From a virus, in IMG/VR virus record IMGVR_UViG_3300009181_000033, positions 62,001 through 126,000 of that record: a stretch of DNA of 64,000 bases. One strand, 5' to 3'. The notes below the pieces were generated by a model, which ran no database searches, was not told the origin of the DNA, and saw only the letters and a program-made list of their open reading frames with translations. The position numbers were made by a program, and so were the translations under genes. Shown piece after piece: positions 22,562-29,780 of this stretch. The stretch's first letter is position 1. Each line of letters opens with the position of its first letter.

Positions 22562-22984
22562 TCACTTGACATTGAACAGGAAAAATCCAAACAACATCAC
22601 GGCCGTCGCAACAACTTTCCTCACCGTCAACTGCTCACCTAAAAATATCACGGTCAAAGCAGTCGTCACCACCGGGCTCGTCGACACCATCGTCGACAAC
22701 ATCCCAGGGTCAGAACTCCCCTTCAACAAGGTGCCAAACATGACGGCCGCAAACACGTTCATCAAGAGGCTTATGACGGCAAATAAAACGCCCAAAGAAC
22801 TGTACCCAACAATCCCATTCCTATTTATCAAATAAAGGAAAACTGGAATCTCCAACGCGTATACGGCGCCGGCGACGATCTGCATCTGATACGGATGAAT
22901 GCGATCCACCGCCATCTTTCTGAAAAATGCCGACACACCAAACAACAGGATCGTCGGAATCAATAAACCCAGGTGCTTCAACAT
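22562..22984 (-). CDS. EamA/DMT-type small transporter, 140 aa
   Basis: Four to five membrane helices in one EamA-type half: LIPTILLFGVSAFFRKMAVD at the start and MVSTSPVVTTALTVIFLGEQ, the conserved last-helix motif of the family, near the end. Single-domain members of this size usually dimerise. Substrate unknown. A host-derived accessory gene is the likely origin. Confidence 0.8.
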   Translation of the reverse strand: MLKHLGLLIPTILLFGVSAFFRKMAVDRIHPYQMQIVAGAVYALEIPVFLYLINRNGIVGYSSLGVLFAVISLLMNVFAAVMFGTLLKGSSDPGMLSTMVSTSPVVTTALTVIFLGEQLTVRKVVATAVMLFGFFLFNVK

Positions 22985-23048
22985 AAATTTCGAAAACTAT
23001 ATATTGTCGTTCCCCAGCGTTTTAGCAATTTTTAATTTTATTTTTAGA

Positions 23049-23609
23049 TCAACATCCGTCGTCGTCCAACACCTTTTCCCTCATGCGACCCAAAAGGCCA
23101 CCCAGGCCTTCCTTTTTAATGATCCTGTCGAACTGTCTCCGATAATTCTCTGATAAACTCATCCCCTCGAATTCTATGTCAACCACCTTATATCCGCCAT
23201 CCTCATTCCTCAGCCTATAACCAACCTCAACAGGCTCGGCACGAGAACTCCTTGGCGGAACAGCAACTCCCCTAACAAAATCACCCTCGGAAGTCCACGC
23301 AACCTTCCAACCAACGACACCCTTGATGTTTCTCTGATAACTCCTCCTCACCAGAATTCCCATCATCATACGAAACTCAAGGCGCTCAACATCTGTCATC
23401 CCAGACCAGTGGTCATGCATTGCAGACTGCGCCATCGCCTCGTAATCAACCACCTCGTCAAGCACAAGCAACAAAGCAGTCGGATTCTTTGCACTCCTCA
23501 GAATCTCGGAATGCTTGGCAACCACGTACTCCTGGGGAGTCAGGGCAAAAACATCACAAGCAGATAGTCCAACAAAACAAAAAACAAAGGCACACAAGGA
23601 CTTCTTCAT
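23049..23609 (-). CDS. MlaC/Ttg2D-like periplasmic protein, 186 aa
   Basis: A signal peptide (MKKSLCAFVFCFVGLSAC ... FA, possible lipobox LSAC) leads a domain with the MlaC layout: YEAMAQSAMHDHWSGMTDVE, RRSYQRNIKGVVGW, GGYKVVDIEFEGMSLSENYR and QFDRIIKKEGLGGLLGRMRE. MlaC carries phospholipids between inner and outer membranes. It is 20-25 residues shorter than E. coli MlaC. A copy next to phage genes suggests envelope modification during infection; no other Mla gene is nearby. Confidence 0.78.
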   Translation of the reverse strand: MKKSLCAFVFCFVGLSACDVFALTPQEYVVAKHSEILRSAKNPTALLLVLDEVVDYEAMAQSAMHDHWSGMTDVERLEFRMMMGILVRRSYQRNIKGVVGWKVAWTSEGDFVRGVAVPPRSSRAEPVEVGYRLRNEDGGYKVVDIEFEGMSLSENYRRQFDRIIKKEGLGGLLGRMREKVLDDDGC

Positions 23610-23837
23610 GGCACAAATCTATGTTCCTTCAATAAGCATGTATAAAACATTTCATGACATTTTGATCACGAAATAATCACGCAGTCACAGCACCCTTGAG
23701 GCTCGTGCCAAATCCTTCAACAAATTTGATTCGATACGTGAATAACTTTCCTCCCACCGAGCTCACACAAAGCCACCCCTATTTTTTCTCAAATATATTC
23801 ACACACAAAAACTTTAATCTACATATATAGCTTCGTC
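23610..23837. other. divergent intergenic region
   Basis: 228 bases between divergent genes. No gene and no TGCAAA-class promoter seen. A TATATA box precedes the HNH gene at about 23,822-23,827. Confidence 0.4.
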
Positions 23838-24209
23838 ATGAAGCTACTCAATAAACTCGTTGCCAAAATACACGAAATAAAGAAGTCACACCTCAGGTCA
23901 CCACAATGGGACGAAGTCAGGGACGCGTTCGTCAAAAAATACCCGACATGTGCAGCATGCGGCGGCACGGAATCCCTACAAGTCCACCACATAAAACCAT
24001 TCCACCTACATCCGGAATTGGAACTCGACGAGGGTAACCTCATCAGCCTATGCATGGGCGAACACAACTGTCACCTCAACATCGGCCACGGCGACTCATT
24101 CAAATGCTACAACCCGGACGTCGACATCGACTCCGCCCACTTCAGGCTCGGCTCCCCCAACGAGAGAAAATTTATCATAGAAAACGCAAAAAAGAAGCGG
24201 CGCTCCTGA
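23838..24209 (+). CDS. HNH endonuclease, 123 aa
   Basis: CAACGG at about residues 38-43, then LQVHHIKPFHLHPELELDEG NLISLC and HNCHLNIGHGD form the beta-beta-alpha-metal HNH fold with Cys zinc ligands. The HHIKP core is typical of McrA-like and phage HNH nucleases. Could act in packaging, in host DNA breakdown or as a homing enzyme; none is shown. Confidence 0.88.
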   Translation: MKLLNKLVAKIHEIKKSHLRSPQWDEVRDAFVKKYPTCAACGGTESLQVHHIKPFHLHPELELDEGNLISLCMGEHNCHLNIGHGDSFKCYNPDVDIDSAHFRLGSPNERKFIIENAKKKRRS

Positions 24210-24215
24210 GAATAT

Positions 24216-24626
24216 TCACCGCGACCTGAACGCCGGCTTATACCGCTCAACAACCTGAACGTTCTCGCTCTCAACGCCCATCACCTCACGAATAACTCCC
24301 AAGGCACGATCCACGTCAAACGTCTTGCAGCTGAACGCGTCCAAACTAAAGAACCGCTGCAACGGCCACGCATGCACACTCAAATGCGAAGTCGATATAA
24401 CCTGTACCCCGGTTATCCCTCCCTCGTCCTCAAAACACCCCGTCTCACGCACACGCTCGAGCACTTCAGGATCCACAGGAACCTCGTATATCATCGGTCG
24501 ATCCAATGGCTTCATCTCCAGCACATCGGTCAAAGCAGCAAACAATCTCCCTAAACCCGCGCGCGTGAACACAGCAACATCCCGCACACGAGCGTCAACA
24601 ATAATATGCAATCCAGCGTCTTCCAT
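24216..24626 (-). CDS. speD: SpeD-like S-adenosylmethionine decarboxylase, 136 aa
   Basis: Size and layout fit the small prokaryotic SpeD: ISTSHLSVHAWP holds the serine that becomes the pyruvoyl group, and LDAFSCKTFD matches the FTCG region with its proton-donor Cys. The residue before the serine is Thr where Glu is usual, and the second half of the core motif is LQRFF rather than a Gly-Tyr-Ala. The enzyme makes decarboxylated SAM for spermidine. Known as an accessory gene in some phages. Activity uncertain because of the Thr. Confidence 0.75.
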   Translation of the reverse strand: MEDAGLHIIVDARVRDVAVFTRAGLGRLFAALTDVLEMKPLDRPMIYEVPVDPEVLERVRETGCFEDEGGITGVQVISTSHLSVHAWPLQRFFSLDAFSCKTFDVDRALGVIREVMGVESENVQVVERYKPAFRSR

Positions 24627-24672
24627 CAGAAACTCCTTTCAGCGAACACGCATAACTATTCAACAAAAAAGA

Positions 24673-24696
24673 AAGGGCACCACACATGATGCCCTT
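24673..24696 (-). terminator. rho-independent terminator
   Basis: Stem AAGGGCA/TGCCCTT with a 10-base loop, followed on the minus strand by TCTTTTTT. Ends the gene at 24,721. Confidence 0.85.
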
Positions 24697-24720
24697 CTAA
24701 TCATCTTTTCTAACTTCTAG

Positions 24721-24912
24721 TCACATCATCATAGGATCAATGTCGCCCATTTTCTTGTGAGCAGCCTGAGCCTCAGCCGGCTCATACTCGTGATCATATC
24801 CACAGGTACCACACGCCTCATAATCTGCCGGCACGTCAGCAGGAACTGCACCCATCACACGACTCACTTCTTCTTTAATAATTCTTCTTAATTGTGAAAC
24901 TGTTAATCTCAT
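24721..24912 (-). CDS. REEI-tagged small Cys protein, 63 aa
   Basis: MRLTVSQLRRIIKEEVSRVM is the clearest copy of the shared N-terminal helix. The rest has CGTCGYDHEYEPAEAQAAHK, a CxxC knuckle with acidic residues, and a Met-rich end. GGGAG lies 11 nt before the ATG. Single-gene transcript bounded by its own terminator. Likely a virion-type protein by the tag; function unknown. Confidence 0.8.
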   Translation of the reverse strand: MRLTVSQLRRIIKEEVSRVMGAVPADVPADYEACGTCGYDHEYEPAEAQAAHKKMGDIDPMMM

Positions 24913-24967
24913 CGTATATTTTCTCCCTGCTTGCTTATTGCTTAGTTATATATATTTCATAAAACAA

Positions 24968-24992
24968 AATGGGGGTTTTTACGCCCCCATTT
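24968..24992. terminator. bidirectional terminator
   Basis: Stem AATGGGGG/CCCCCATT, flanked by T-runs on both strands. Ends the gene at 25,075 on the minus strand. A further 8-bp inverted repeat GATCGAGC/GCTCGATC lies between at 25,027-25,068. Confidence 0.8.
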
Positions 24993-25074
24993 TTATTAAC
25001 AATATTCCCGGGCTCCCCGGGCGCGCGATCGAGCACCCTTTTACAACCAACATTTTCAAGCTCGATCAATAAGG

Positions 25075-25446
25075 TTAGGCTGACAGCTCTCTTGAACTGA
25101 TCTCATCTGCCAAATTTCTTGAACTTGTTCCAATATAACCAAGAACCTCGCCCAAGGCTCGGGCCGCAGGATTCTTGCCCTCACCGGTCATCTTAAACCC
25201 AGCTGAATCAAGAATGTACCCATAGAGGCCTCGAAGATCCAACTTCCTCGAAAGAGCTCCAACAGCCTTCGGCGTCGACATCAGCTCCTTCGCTGCCTCA
25301 AGAACACCAGGCACATCATGCATCTTCCGTATCACAACAGCCCCTCCCACCGTATCCTCATGCTCACCACCAACATTCTTCATGTCCTCAGACAAACCAA
25401 TCTCTTCCCGAATAATCCGCCTGAGCTGCAACGTCGTCAACTTCAT
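25075..25446 (-). CDS. REEI-tagged protein, 123 aa
   Basis: Starts at 25,446 with MKLTTLQLRRIIREEIGLSE; a longer frame exists but the tag fixes the start. The rest is helical with GLYGYILDSAGFKMTGEGKN and an ARALGEVLGYIGTSSRNLAD end. No family recognised. Same tag as the ART-like protein, so export in the virion is a reasonable guess. Confidence 0.78.
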   Translation of the reverse strand: MKLTTLQLRRIIREEIGLSEDMKNVGGEHEDTVGGAVVIRKMHDVPGVLEAAKELMSTPKAVGALSRKLDLRGLYGYILDSAGFKMTGEGKNPAARALGEVLGYIGTSSRNLADEISSRELSA

Positions 25447-25476
25447 GCCCATAACTATGGACCCCTCCCACAAAAC

Positions 25477-25740
25477 CTAAAACTCTCTCGTCGTACGATA
25501 ATCAAACTCAATCGCACCATCATCGTTCTTGTACGCTATCACTGACACACGCCACTTCTCCCGACCCTCCTCAGCAAACGTATCCGCCATCACCTCAACA
25601 GCATCCATCACATCATCCAACACCCCAGGATCTGTCGTCCACTGTTCCACAAATTCAGACAACGACTGCTCACTCCCCTCAAACATCCCATGCGTACAAT
25701 CCTCACGATGCGAATCCCAAATGTATTGCAACCTCGACAT
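25477..25740 (-). CDS. hypothetical acidic protein, 87 aa
   Basis: MSRLQYIWDSHREDCTHGMF, SLSEFVEQWTTDPGVLDDVM, REKWRVSVIAYKNDDGAIEF. AAGGA lies 10 nt before the ATG; a start 7 codons upstream is weaker. Not recognised. Thirty bases upstream of the tagged gene and likely cotranscribed. Confidence 0.72.
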   Translation of the reverse strand: MSRLQYIWDSHREDCTHGMFEGSEQSLSEFVEQWTTDPGVLDDVMDAVEVMADTFAEEGREKWRVSVIAYKNDDGAIEFDYRTTREF

Positions 25741-26024
25741 AATAAAATCTTCCTTTCTCAACTCAAATCACACATAAAACAAATTCCAAAAAAAATTTCC
25801 GGGAAATTTTCGAGAATACAACTGACACCAAAAAAACCATCCCACGGAAAATAGCCCGCAAGGCAAAGCAAACGAATGGGAAAAAATCCCCGGGAATTTT
25901 CGAACACCCTTAGCCGCGGCGGTGCTGCAGAAAGCCCACATAGTTCGCATATGGCCGGGGGGCCCCGGGGCTAAAAGGGGCTGTTTTGGGGCTGTTTTTG
26001 GGGCCCACCTGGCTGCATTTAGGC
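25741..26024. other. intergenic region with repeated CCGGGAA boxes
   Basis: 284 bases. Two near copies of CCGGGAAATTTTCGA-type sequence lie at about 25,798 and 25,891, each centred on a palindromic core, and a G-run (GGCCGGGGGGCCCCGGGGC) is at 25,952-25,970. No gene found. Confidence 0.45.
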
Positions 26025-26276
26025 TTATTTTGGCGCCTTTTTGAGGGGGGCTGGTGGGTTGTTGTGGGGGCTGGAGGAGGCTGGGGGTGGCTGGGGTGTA
26101 TACCATTCGATGTCATCTAGGTTATAGGTATCGAAGAGGGAGGGGGAGTGTGAGGGTAGGGGGATTGAGGATAGGTCGAGTTCGAAGTTGTCGTGCCAAA
26201 TTGCCATAGTTTCGTGGATGTTGTGTGGGGGTGAGGGGAGTGATTCTGGGGGTTGGGTGATTTTGAAGGACTGCAT
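26025..26276 (-). CDS. Pro/Ser-rich hypothetical protein, 83 aa
   Basis: MQSFKITQPPESLPSPPHNI, then MAIWHDNFELDLSSIPLPSH and a long Pro-rich end (QPPPASSSPHNNPPAPLKKA). C-rich third positions match the gene at 26,306 and the genes at 48-49 kb, supporting coding. Likely an unstructured tail. Function unknown. Confidence 0.6.
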   Translation of the reverse strand: MQSFKITQPPESLPSPPHNIHETMAIWHDNFELDLSSIPLPSHSPSLFDTYNLDDIEWYTPQPPPASSSPHNNPPAPLKKAPK

Positions 26277-26305
26277 TCTGATAAGTAGGTGGAGATTCCT
26301 TTGTT

Positions 26306-26482
26306 TCAGCCGAAGATTTTGAAGTAGAGCCAGATGAAGGGTGAGGTGAAGAGGCCGAGGAGGATGATGGAGAGGATTGCGCAGCCTGGGGCTATGGATG
26401 TGGTGCCTTTGCCTTTGTTGGTGATGAGGTCTGTGGCTACGGCGGTTGCGAAGATCTTTCCTGTGTTGCTGGCTTTGAACAT
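26306..26482 (-). CDS. small membrane protein, 58 aa
   Basis: MFKASNTGKIFATAVATDLI, then APGCAILSIILLGLFTSPFI and WLYFKIFG: one membrane helix with aromatic end. GGAGAAACACC precedes the ATG, a good ribosome site. Lies just downstream of the tRNA-Gly. Function unknown. Confidence 0.68.
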   Translation of the reverse strand: MFKASNTGKIFATAVATDLITNKGKGTTSIAPGCAILSIILLGLFTSPFIWLYFKIFG

Positions 26483-26514
26483 GGTGTTTCTCCTTTTTGT
26501 TTGGTTGTGTTTGG

Positions 26515-26586
26515 AGCGGGATGTCGGTAATGCTCCGACCTTTCGGGCTTGGAAAGCCCGCGCACATCTGTCTATACCAATCCCGC
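26515..26586 (-). tRNA. tRNA-Gly(TCC), atypical T-loop
   Basis: Acceptor GCGGGAT/ATCCCGC pairs fully. Anticodon arm CGGGC-TTTCCAA-GCCCG reads TCC. T-stem GTCGG/CCGAC is intact but the loop is AGCATTA in place of the usual TTCRANY. D-arm is weak. Either a divergent functional tRNA or an early pseudogene. Confidence 0.6.
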
Positions 26587-26597
26587 GAATGTGTGGG

Positions 26598-26670
26598 TGG
26601 GGCCGAACGGAATTGAACCGTTAACCTACCGGTTAAAAGCCGGCTGCTCTACCTGTTGAGCTACGGTCCC
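26598..26670 (-). tRNA. tRNA-Lys(TTT)
   Basis: Anticodon loop CTTTTAA in a GCCGG/CCGGT stem, D-loop AACAGGTAGA, T-loop TTCAATT. Acceptor GGGACCG/CGGCCCC has one A-C mismatch. Confidence 0.9.
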
Positions 26671-26767
26671 GGGTGTGTTACTTGGGATCCCCCATATGGA
26701 TCCTTTTCACTTATTCAATAATAAATACAATCTGCTGTTTCCTCGCACATGGGTTGAGGTAACATGG

Positions 26768-26839
26768 CGACCTCACGGAGACTTGAACTCCGATATCGAC
26801 CTTGAAAGGGTCGAGTCCTGACCTTTAGACGATGAGGCC
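26768..26839 (-). tRNA. tRNA-Glu(TTC)
   Basis: Acceptor GGCCTCA/TGAGGTC, anticodon arm CGACC-CTTTCAA-GGTCG, T-loop TTCAAGT. Confidence 0.93.
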
Positions 26840-26872
26840 GTTGTGATTAATTGTCAAGTTAAGTTAGATTGG

Positions 26873-26960
26873 CGGATTCTCAAGGATTCGAACCTTGGGT
26901 GGGCTATTAACCCACGGCGGTTTTCAAAACCGCTGCCTTAAACCTCTCGGCCAAGAATCC
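26873..26960 (-). tRNA. tRNA-Ser(TGA)
   Basis: Acceptor GGATTCT/AGAATCC, anticodon loop TTTGAAA, long variable arm GTGGGTTAATAGCCCAC as expected for serine. Confidence 0.95.
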
Positions 26961-27100
26961 ATATGACTTACAGTGTTTCATTTGACTTTCTTAACTTAAT
27001 CTACCGAGTCTTAGTTTTACACCACCAGATTCACATTTTTTCATCCTCAAATCTTATTAGCTAAAAAAGTTAGACTAGCTGTCTAGGTCGTAATATATAT

Positions 27101-27883
27101 ATGATTATGGAACATAAAGATTTTCTGTGTGAGCATTGTGAGCGTGTCTGCAAGAATGCCATGTCGCTATCTCAACATCGTTTAAGATGTGAGAAGAATC
27201 CTGGGAATATTAAAGATAATTTCTATCTACCTTCTAGGAAGGGAAAATACAAGAAAGACAATCCTTCAGAGTTGACGTTGAAGAGGCGAGCTGCTCGAGC
27301 TAGAAAAGTCTTATTTGAGGAGAATGGCTCACTATCTTGCTTGTACTGTGAAAAACTCACCGAGGATTATTCATGTTTAACTGTACATGAATCAATGTGT
27401 CCAAAGAATCCCAACAGAGGAGACAGAAGCCTTAGTGAAGAGACTAAAAAGAAATTATCACTTATCACGAAGGGTAGAAAGATGTCAGATGAGTTTAAGA
27501 CAAAGATTAGTGAGGCAATGAAGCGAGCTATTCTTGAGCATCCTGAATCTTATACGTCATCCAACAGAGGAAGGGTAAAACAGATTATTGTCGATGGAGT
27601 TAAGCTTCATGGTTCATGGGAGGCAACTTTTTATTCCTGGGCAAAAGAAAATAATCTGAATCCTGAAAGGTGTTTGACTGGATTTGATTACTTCTGGAAT
27701 GGGAAGAACAGAAAGTATTTTCCGGATTTTTATCTTCCGAATCTTGATCTTTATGTCGAAGTGAAAGGATATGAGACCGAACAAGATAGAGAAAAATGGA
27801 GACAGTTTCCTGAGAAGATTATTGTTCTAAAAAAAGAAGAGATAAGAAGCATTCTGAAAGGATCTTATTCAATCCGATTTTAA
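27101..27883 (+). CDS. homing-type PD-(D/E)XK endonuclease with zinc fingers, 260 aa
   Basis: Two C2H2-like fingers (CEHCERVCKNAMSLSQHRLRC and CLYCEKLTEDYSCLTVHESM), then NUMOD3-type DNA-binding repeats (SLSEETKKKLSLITKGRKMS), then a nuclease core FPDFYLPNLDLYVEVKG with the PD...ExK residues. This domain order is that of free-standing homing nucleases. It lies between tRNA-Ser and tRNA-Met on the opposite strand, a common insertion place. AT-rich codons differ from its neighbours. Start 27,101 or 27,107. Confidence 0.85.
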   Translation: MIMEHKDFLCEHCERVCKNAMSLSQHRLRCEKNPGNIKDNFYLPSRKGKYKKDNPSELTLKRRAARARKVLFEENGSLSCLYCEKLTEDYSCLTVHESMCPKNPNRGDRSLSEETKKKLSLITKGRKMSDEFKTKISEAMKRAILEHPESYTSSNRGRVKQIIVDGVKLHGSWEATFYSWAKENNLNPERCLTGFDYFWNGKNRKYFPDFYLPNLDLYVEVKGYETEQDREKWRQFPEKIIVLKKEEIRSILKGSYSIRF

Positions 27884-27892
27884 AGAGTTTGG

Positions 27893-27967
27893 TGGAACGG
27901 GTGGGACTCGAACCCACACATGTCCGGTTATGAGCCGGGTAATCTGAACCAATTGATTTACCGTTCC
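27893..27967 (-). tRNA. tRNA with CAT anticodon (Met or Ile2), first copy
   Basis: Acceptor GGAACGG/CCGTTCC, anticodon loop CTCATAA. Elongator Met or lysidine-modified Ile cannot be told apart by eye. Confidence 0.93.
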
Positions 27968-27981
27968 ATTTAGAGATTTGG

Positions 27982-28056
27982 TGGGACAGGAGGGACTCGA
28001 ACCCCCACATGTTCGCTTATGAGGCGACTAATCTGAACCTATTGATTTACTGTCCC
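27982..28056 (-). tRNA. tRNA with CAT anticodon (Met or Ile2), second copy
   Basis: Acceptor GGGACAG/CTGTCCC, anticodon loop CTCATAA. D-arm and variable region match the first copy, so the pair looks like a tandem duplication followed by acceptor change. Confidence 0.93.
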
Positions 28057-28070
28057 ATTTTAGTATTTGG

Positions 28071-28144
28071 CACCCCCAGATGGATTCGAACCACCGACCG
28101 GTCGGGTAGAAACCGACAGCTCTAATCCGCTGAGCTATGGGGGC
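28071..28144 (-). tRNA. tRNA-Arg(TCT)
   Basis: Acceptor GCCCCCA/TGGGGGT with a G-T pair, anticodon arm GTCGG-TTTCTAC-CCGAC, T-loop TTCGAAT. Confidence 0.94.
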
Positions 28145-28172
28145 GTGTTGTGTTTTCTTTTGTGATTTTTGG

Positions 28173-28254
28173 TGGAAGGTGATGGATTCGAACCATCGAA
28201 GGCGGTGCCGGCAGATTTACAGTCTGCTCCCTTTAGCCACTCGGGAAACCTTCC
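28173..28254 (-). tRNA. tRNA-Tyr(GTA)
   Basis: Acceptor GGAAGGT/ACCTTCC, anticodon arm GCAGA-CTGTAAA-TCTGC, long variable arm CGGCACCGCCTTC. Confidence 0.95.
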
Positions 28255-28288
28255 TTGGAGACGTTACGTTGATTATCAAAGAACGTGG

Positions 28289-28371
28289 TACCAGGGACGG
28301 GACTCGAACCCGTACGACTGTGAGGTCCGCGGATTTTAAGTCCGCTGCGTATACCATTCCGCCACCCTGGC
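28289..28371 (-). tRNA. tRNA-Leu(TAA)
   Basis: Acceptor GCCAGGG/CCCTGGT, anticodon arm GCGGA-CTTAAAA-TCCGC, long variable arm typical of Leu. Confidence 0.95.
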
Positions 28372-28417
28372 AAGGTGAGGGACCTATTGTGACCGGGTCC
28401 CTGGGCGGTGTATTTAT

Positions 28418-28738
28418 TTACTTAGTTTTGGTCTTGGTCGCCGTTGGTGTCTTCTTGGTGGGTGTTGTCTTCTCGAGGAGGACTGGAACGACCTGTGCGT
28501 AGTAGGATGATGGGACGTCAGGTCGACGATGGTTGATGTTGGAGGCGCATGAGGCAGCCTTGGATCGTGAGTAGAAGATCTGGGCTTCGGCCTTGACAGA
28601 CCAGATTCCACGGAGTCGACCGGAGTATGCACGGCGGTTGAGGAACTTGCCTGCGTTTGCCTCCCGCACGATGTAGGCGGTGTAGTACTTGTCCATGTCG
28701 ATGTCTGAGGCGAACTGCTGCGTCTTGGTGTTATTCAT
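28418..28738 (-). CDS. hypothetical basic protein, 106 aa
   Basis: MNNTKTQQFASDIDMDKYYT leads a mixed domain with AYSGRLRGIWSVKAEAQIFY, and a KTTPTKKTPTATKTKTK tail rich in Lys and Thr that looks nucleic-acid binding and unstructured. It sits inside the tRNA cluster on the same strand. No family recognised. Confidence 0.7.
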   Translation of the reverse strand: MNNTKTQQFASDIDMDKYYTAYIVREANAGKFLNRRAYSGRLRGIWSVKAEAQIFYSRSKAASCASNINHRRPDVPSSYYAQVVPVLLEKTTPTKKTPTATKTKTK

Positions 28739-28798
28739 GTTGTTTATATTATTCTTTCCTTGGCTGGATTTACAAACTATTTTTTGGGGTGGAATCTG

Positions 28799-29014
28799 TT
28801 AGGCTGCGAGGATTGTGGCGGTGTTGGAGGCGATGTGTTTGGCGTTGTCGTTGGTGGTGATGATGGCTTCTTGTGAGTTTGAGAAGAAGATGTTGTTGCG
28901 TGGGTCGATGATGGGGTCGATGTGGATGATGGGGAGGAAGGATCCTGAGGGAGTGAGGATGACTTGACCGATTTGGAGGGAGCTGACCTTGGTGGTTGTT
29001 GTGTTGTTGCTCAT
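28799..29014 (-). CDS. hypothetical protein, 71 aa
   Basis: MSNNTTTTKVSSLQIGQVIL carries a Q-I-G-Q-V motif like the opening of a small beta barrel, then SGSFLPIIHIDPIIDPRNNI and an ASNTATILAA end. Looks like a distant PGD-like fold (IGQ for PGD), low certainty. Between tRNA-Leu and the chimeric tRNA-Lys. Confidence 0.65.
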   Translation of the reverse strand: MSNNTTTTKVSSLQIGQVILTPSGSFLPIIHIDPIIDPRNNIFFSNSQEAIITTNDNAKHIASNTATILAA

Positions 29015-29040
29015 GGTGGGTATAAGTATGTTGATTTTGA

Positions 29041-29112
29041 GCCACCTGTCGGAATCGAACCGACGACCTACGGGTTAAAAGCCCGCTGCTCTACCGACTG
29101 AGATACAGTCCC
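29041..29112 (-). tRNA. chimeric tRNA-Lys(TTT), acceptor does not pair
   Basis: D, anticodon (GCGGG-CTTTTAA-CCCGT) and T arms (GTCGG/CCGAC) are intact. The 5' acceptor strand is GGGACTG while the 3' strand is AGGTGGC, which cannot pair. GCCACCT, the perfect partner of that 3' strand, heads a tRNA fragment at 29,774-29,780. It looks like a recombinant of two tRNA genes and is probably non-functional. Confidence 0.65.
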
Positions 29113-29152
29113 ATGACGTCAATCTAAGCGAGGCGACCCCAGTGGGAATGGA

Positions 29153-29232
29153 GCCTGAGGTCAGATTCGAACTGACGTGGGTTACCCGCCGCGTTACAAA
29201 TGCGGTCCAATCGACCTCTATGGGACTCAGGC
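29153..29232 (-). tRNA. tRNA-Thr(TGT)
   Basis: Acceptor GCCTGAG/CTCAGGC pairs fully; anticodon loop TTTGTAA; T-stem GTCAG/CTGAC. The D-stem has only three pairs and the anticodon stem one mismatch. Its 5' end overlaps the stop of the HNH gene. Confidence 0.85.
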
Positions 29233-29703
29233 TTGATTCTTGAATTCTCTGTTACCTTTTCTTATTCGTGTTGATGTTTTTTCTTTTGATGATCTTCCCC
29301 AATTTCTAAAGTTAGGTGTTAGTGCGTGACAGTTAGGACATAATACTCTAAGATTTTCTTTTGTATTATTAGTATGATTACCGTCGATATGATCGATTTC
29401 TAGAATTGTCTGTCCATTATCTCGTGTCTTATTATAACCGCATTGAGAACAAGTATTATTCGCTTCTTGCAATAATCGTTCTCGTCGTTTACCGTAACCC
29501 AGCTTTTCAAAAGGAACCGAAGACCAATCAGTATAAGAATGTTGATTCTTTGCTTCTTTACCTCTTCTCGACTTCATTGCTTCGTAAAAAGCTTCTGTCT
29601 TGGGAGGAACAGCAATCCTATCAGGGTTTTCCTTACAGTGCCTTTCATGATATTTCAATCCTCTTTTTCCACATTCTCTTGAACAATATTTACATGTATC
29701 CAT
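29227..29703 (-). CDS. HNH homing-type endonuclease, 158 aa
   Basis: An N-terminal zinc finger (CKYCSRECGKRGLKYHERHC) precedes CSQCGYN, then LEIDHIDGNHTNNTKENLRV and LCPNCHALTPNF, the HNH-N core with Cys ligands. Sited between a truncated tRNA and tRNA-Thr and AT rich compared with neighbours, so a mobile homing gene that damaged a tRNA is likely. Confidence 0.9.
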   Translation of the reverse strand: MDTCKYCSRECGKRGLKYHERHCKENPDRIAVPPKTEAFYEAMKSRRGKEAKNQHSYTDWSSVPFEKLGYGKRRERLLQEANNTCSQCGYNKTRDNGQTILEIDHIDGNHTNNTKENLRVLCPNCHALTPNFRNWGRSSKEKTSTRIRKGNREFKNQA

Positions 29704-29750
29704 ATTACTAAGTATTAGTTACATGCAACCGTTGACCAAAAAAAGTGAAA

Positions 29751-29780
29751 CCGTTGCTCTACCAGCTGAGCTAAGGTGGC
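29751..29780 (-). pseudogene. 5' half of a tRNA gene
   Basis: GCCACCTTAGCTCAGCTGG, then TAGAGCAACGG: acceptor 5' strand, D-arm and start of an anticodon stem. No matching 3' half follows; the AGGTGGC that would pair with it is at 29,041, beyond the HNH gene and tRNA-Thr. Confidence 0.7.

Noticed and set aside
25768-26567. Longer Pro- and His-rich frames on the minus strand
   Set aside because: They overlap two better-supported genes and a tRNA-Gly; low-complexity shadows.
29041-29780. Functional split tRNA
   Set aside because: Kept only as a remote option. The anticodon arm is complete in the 3' piece and the 5' piece duplicates the D-arm, which fits recombination better than trans splicing.
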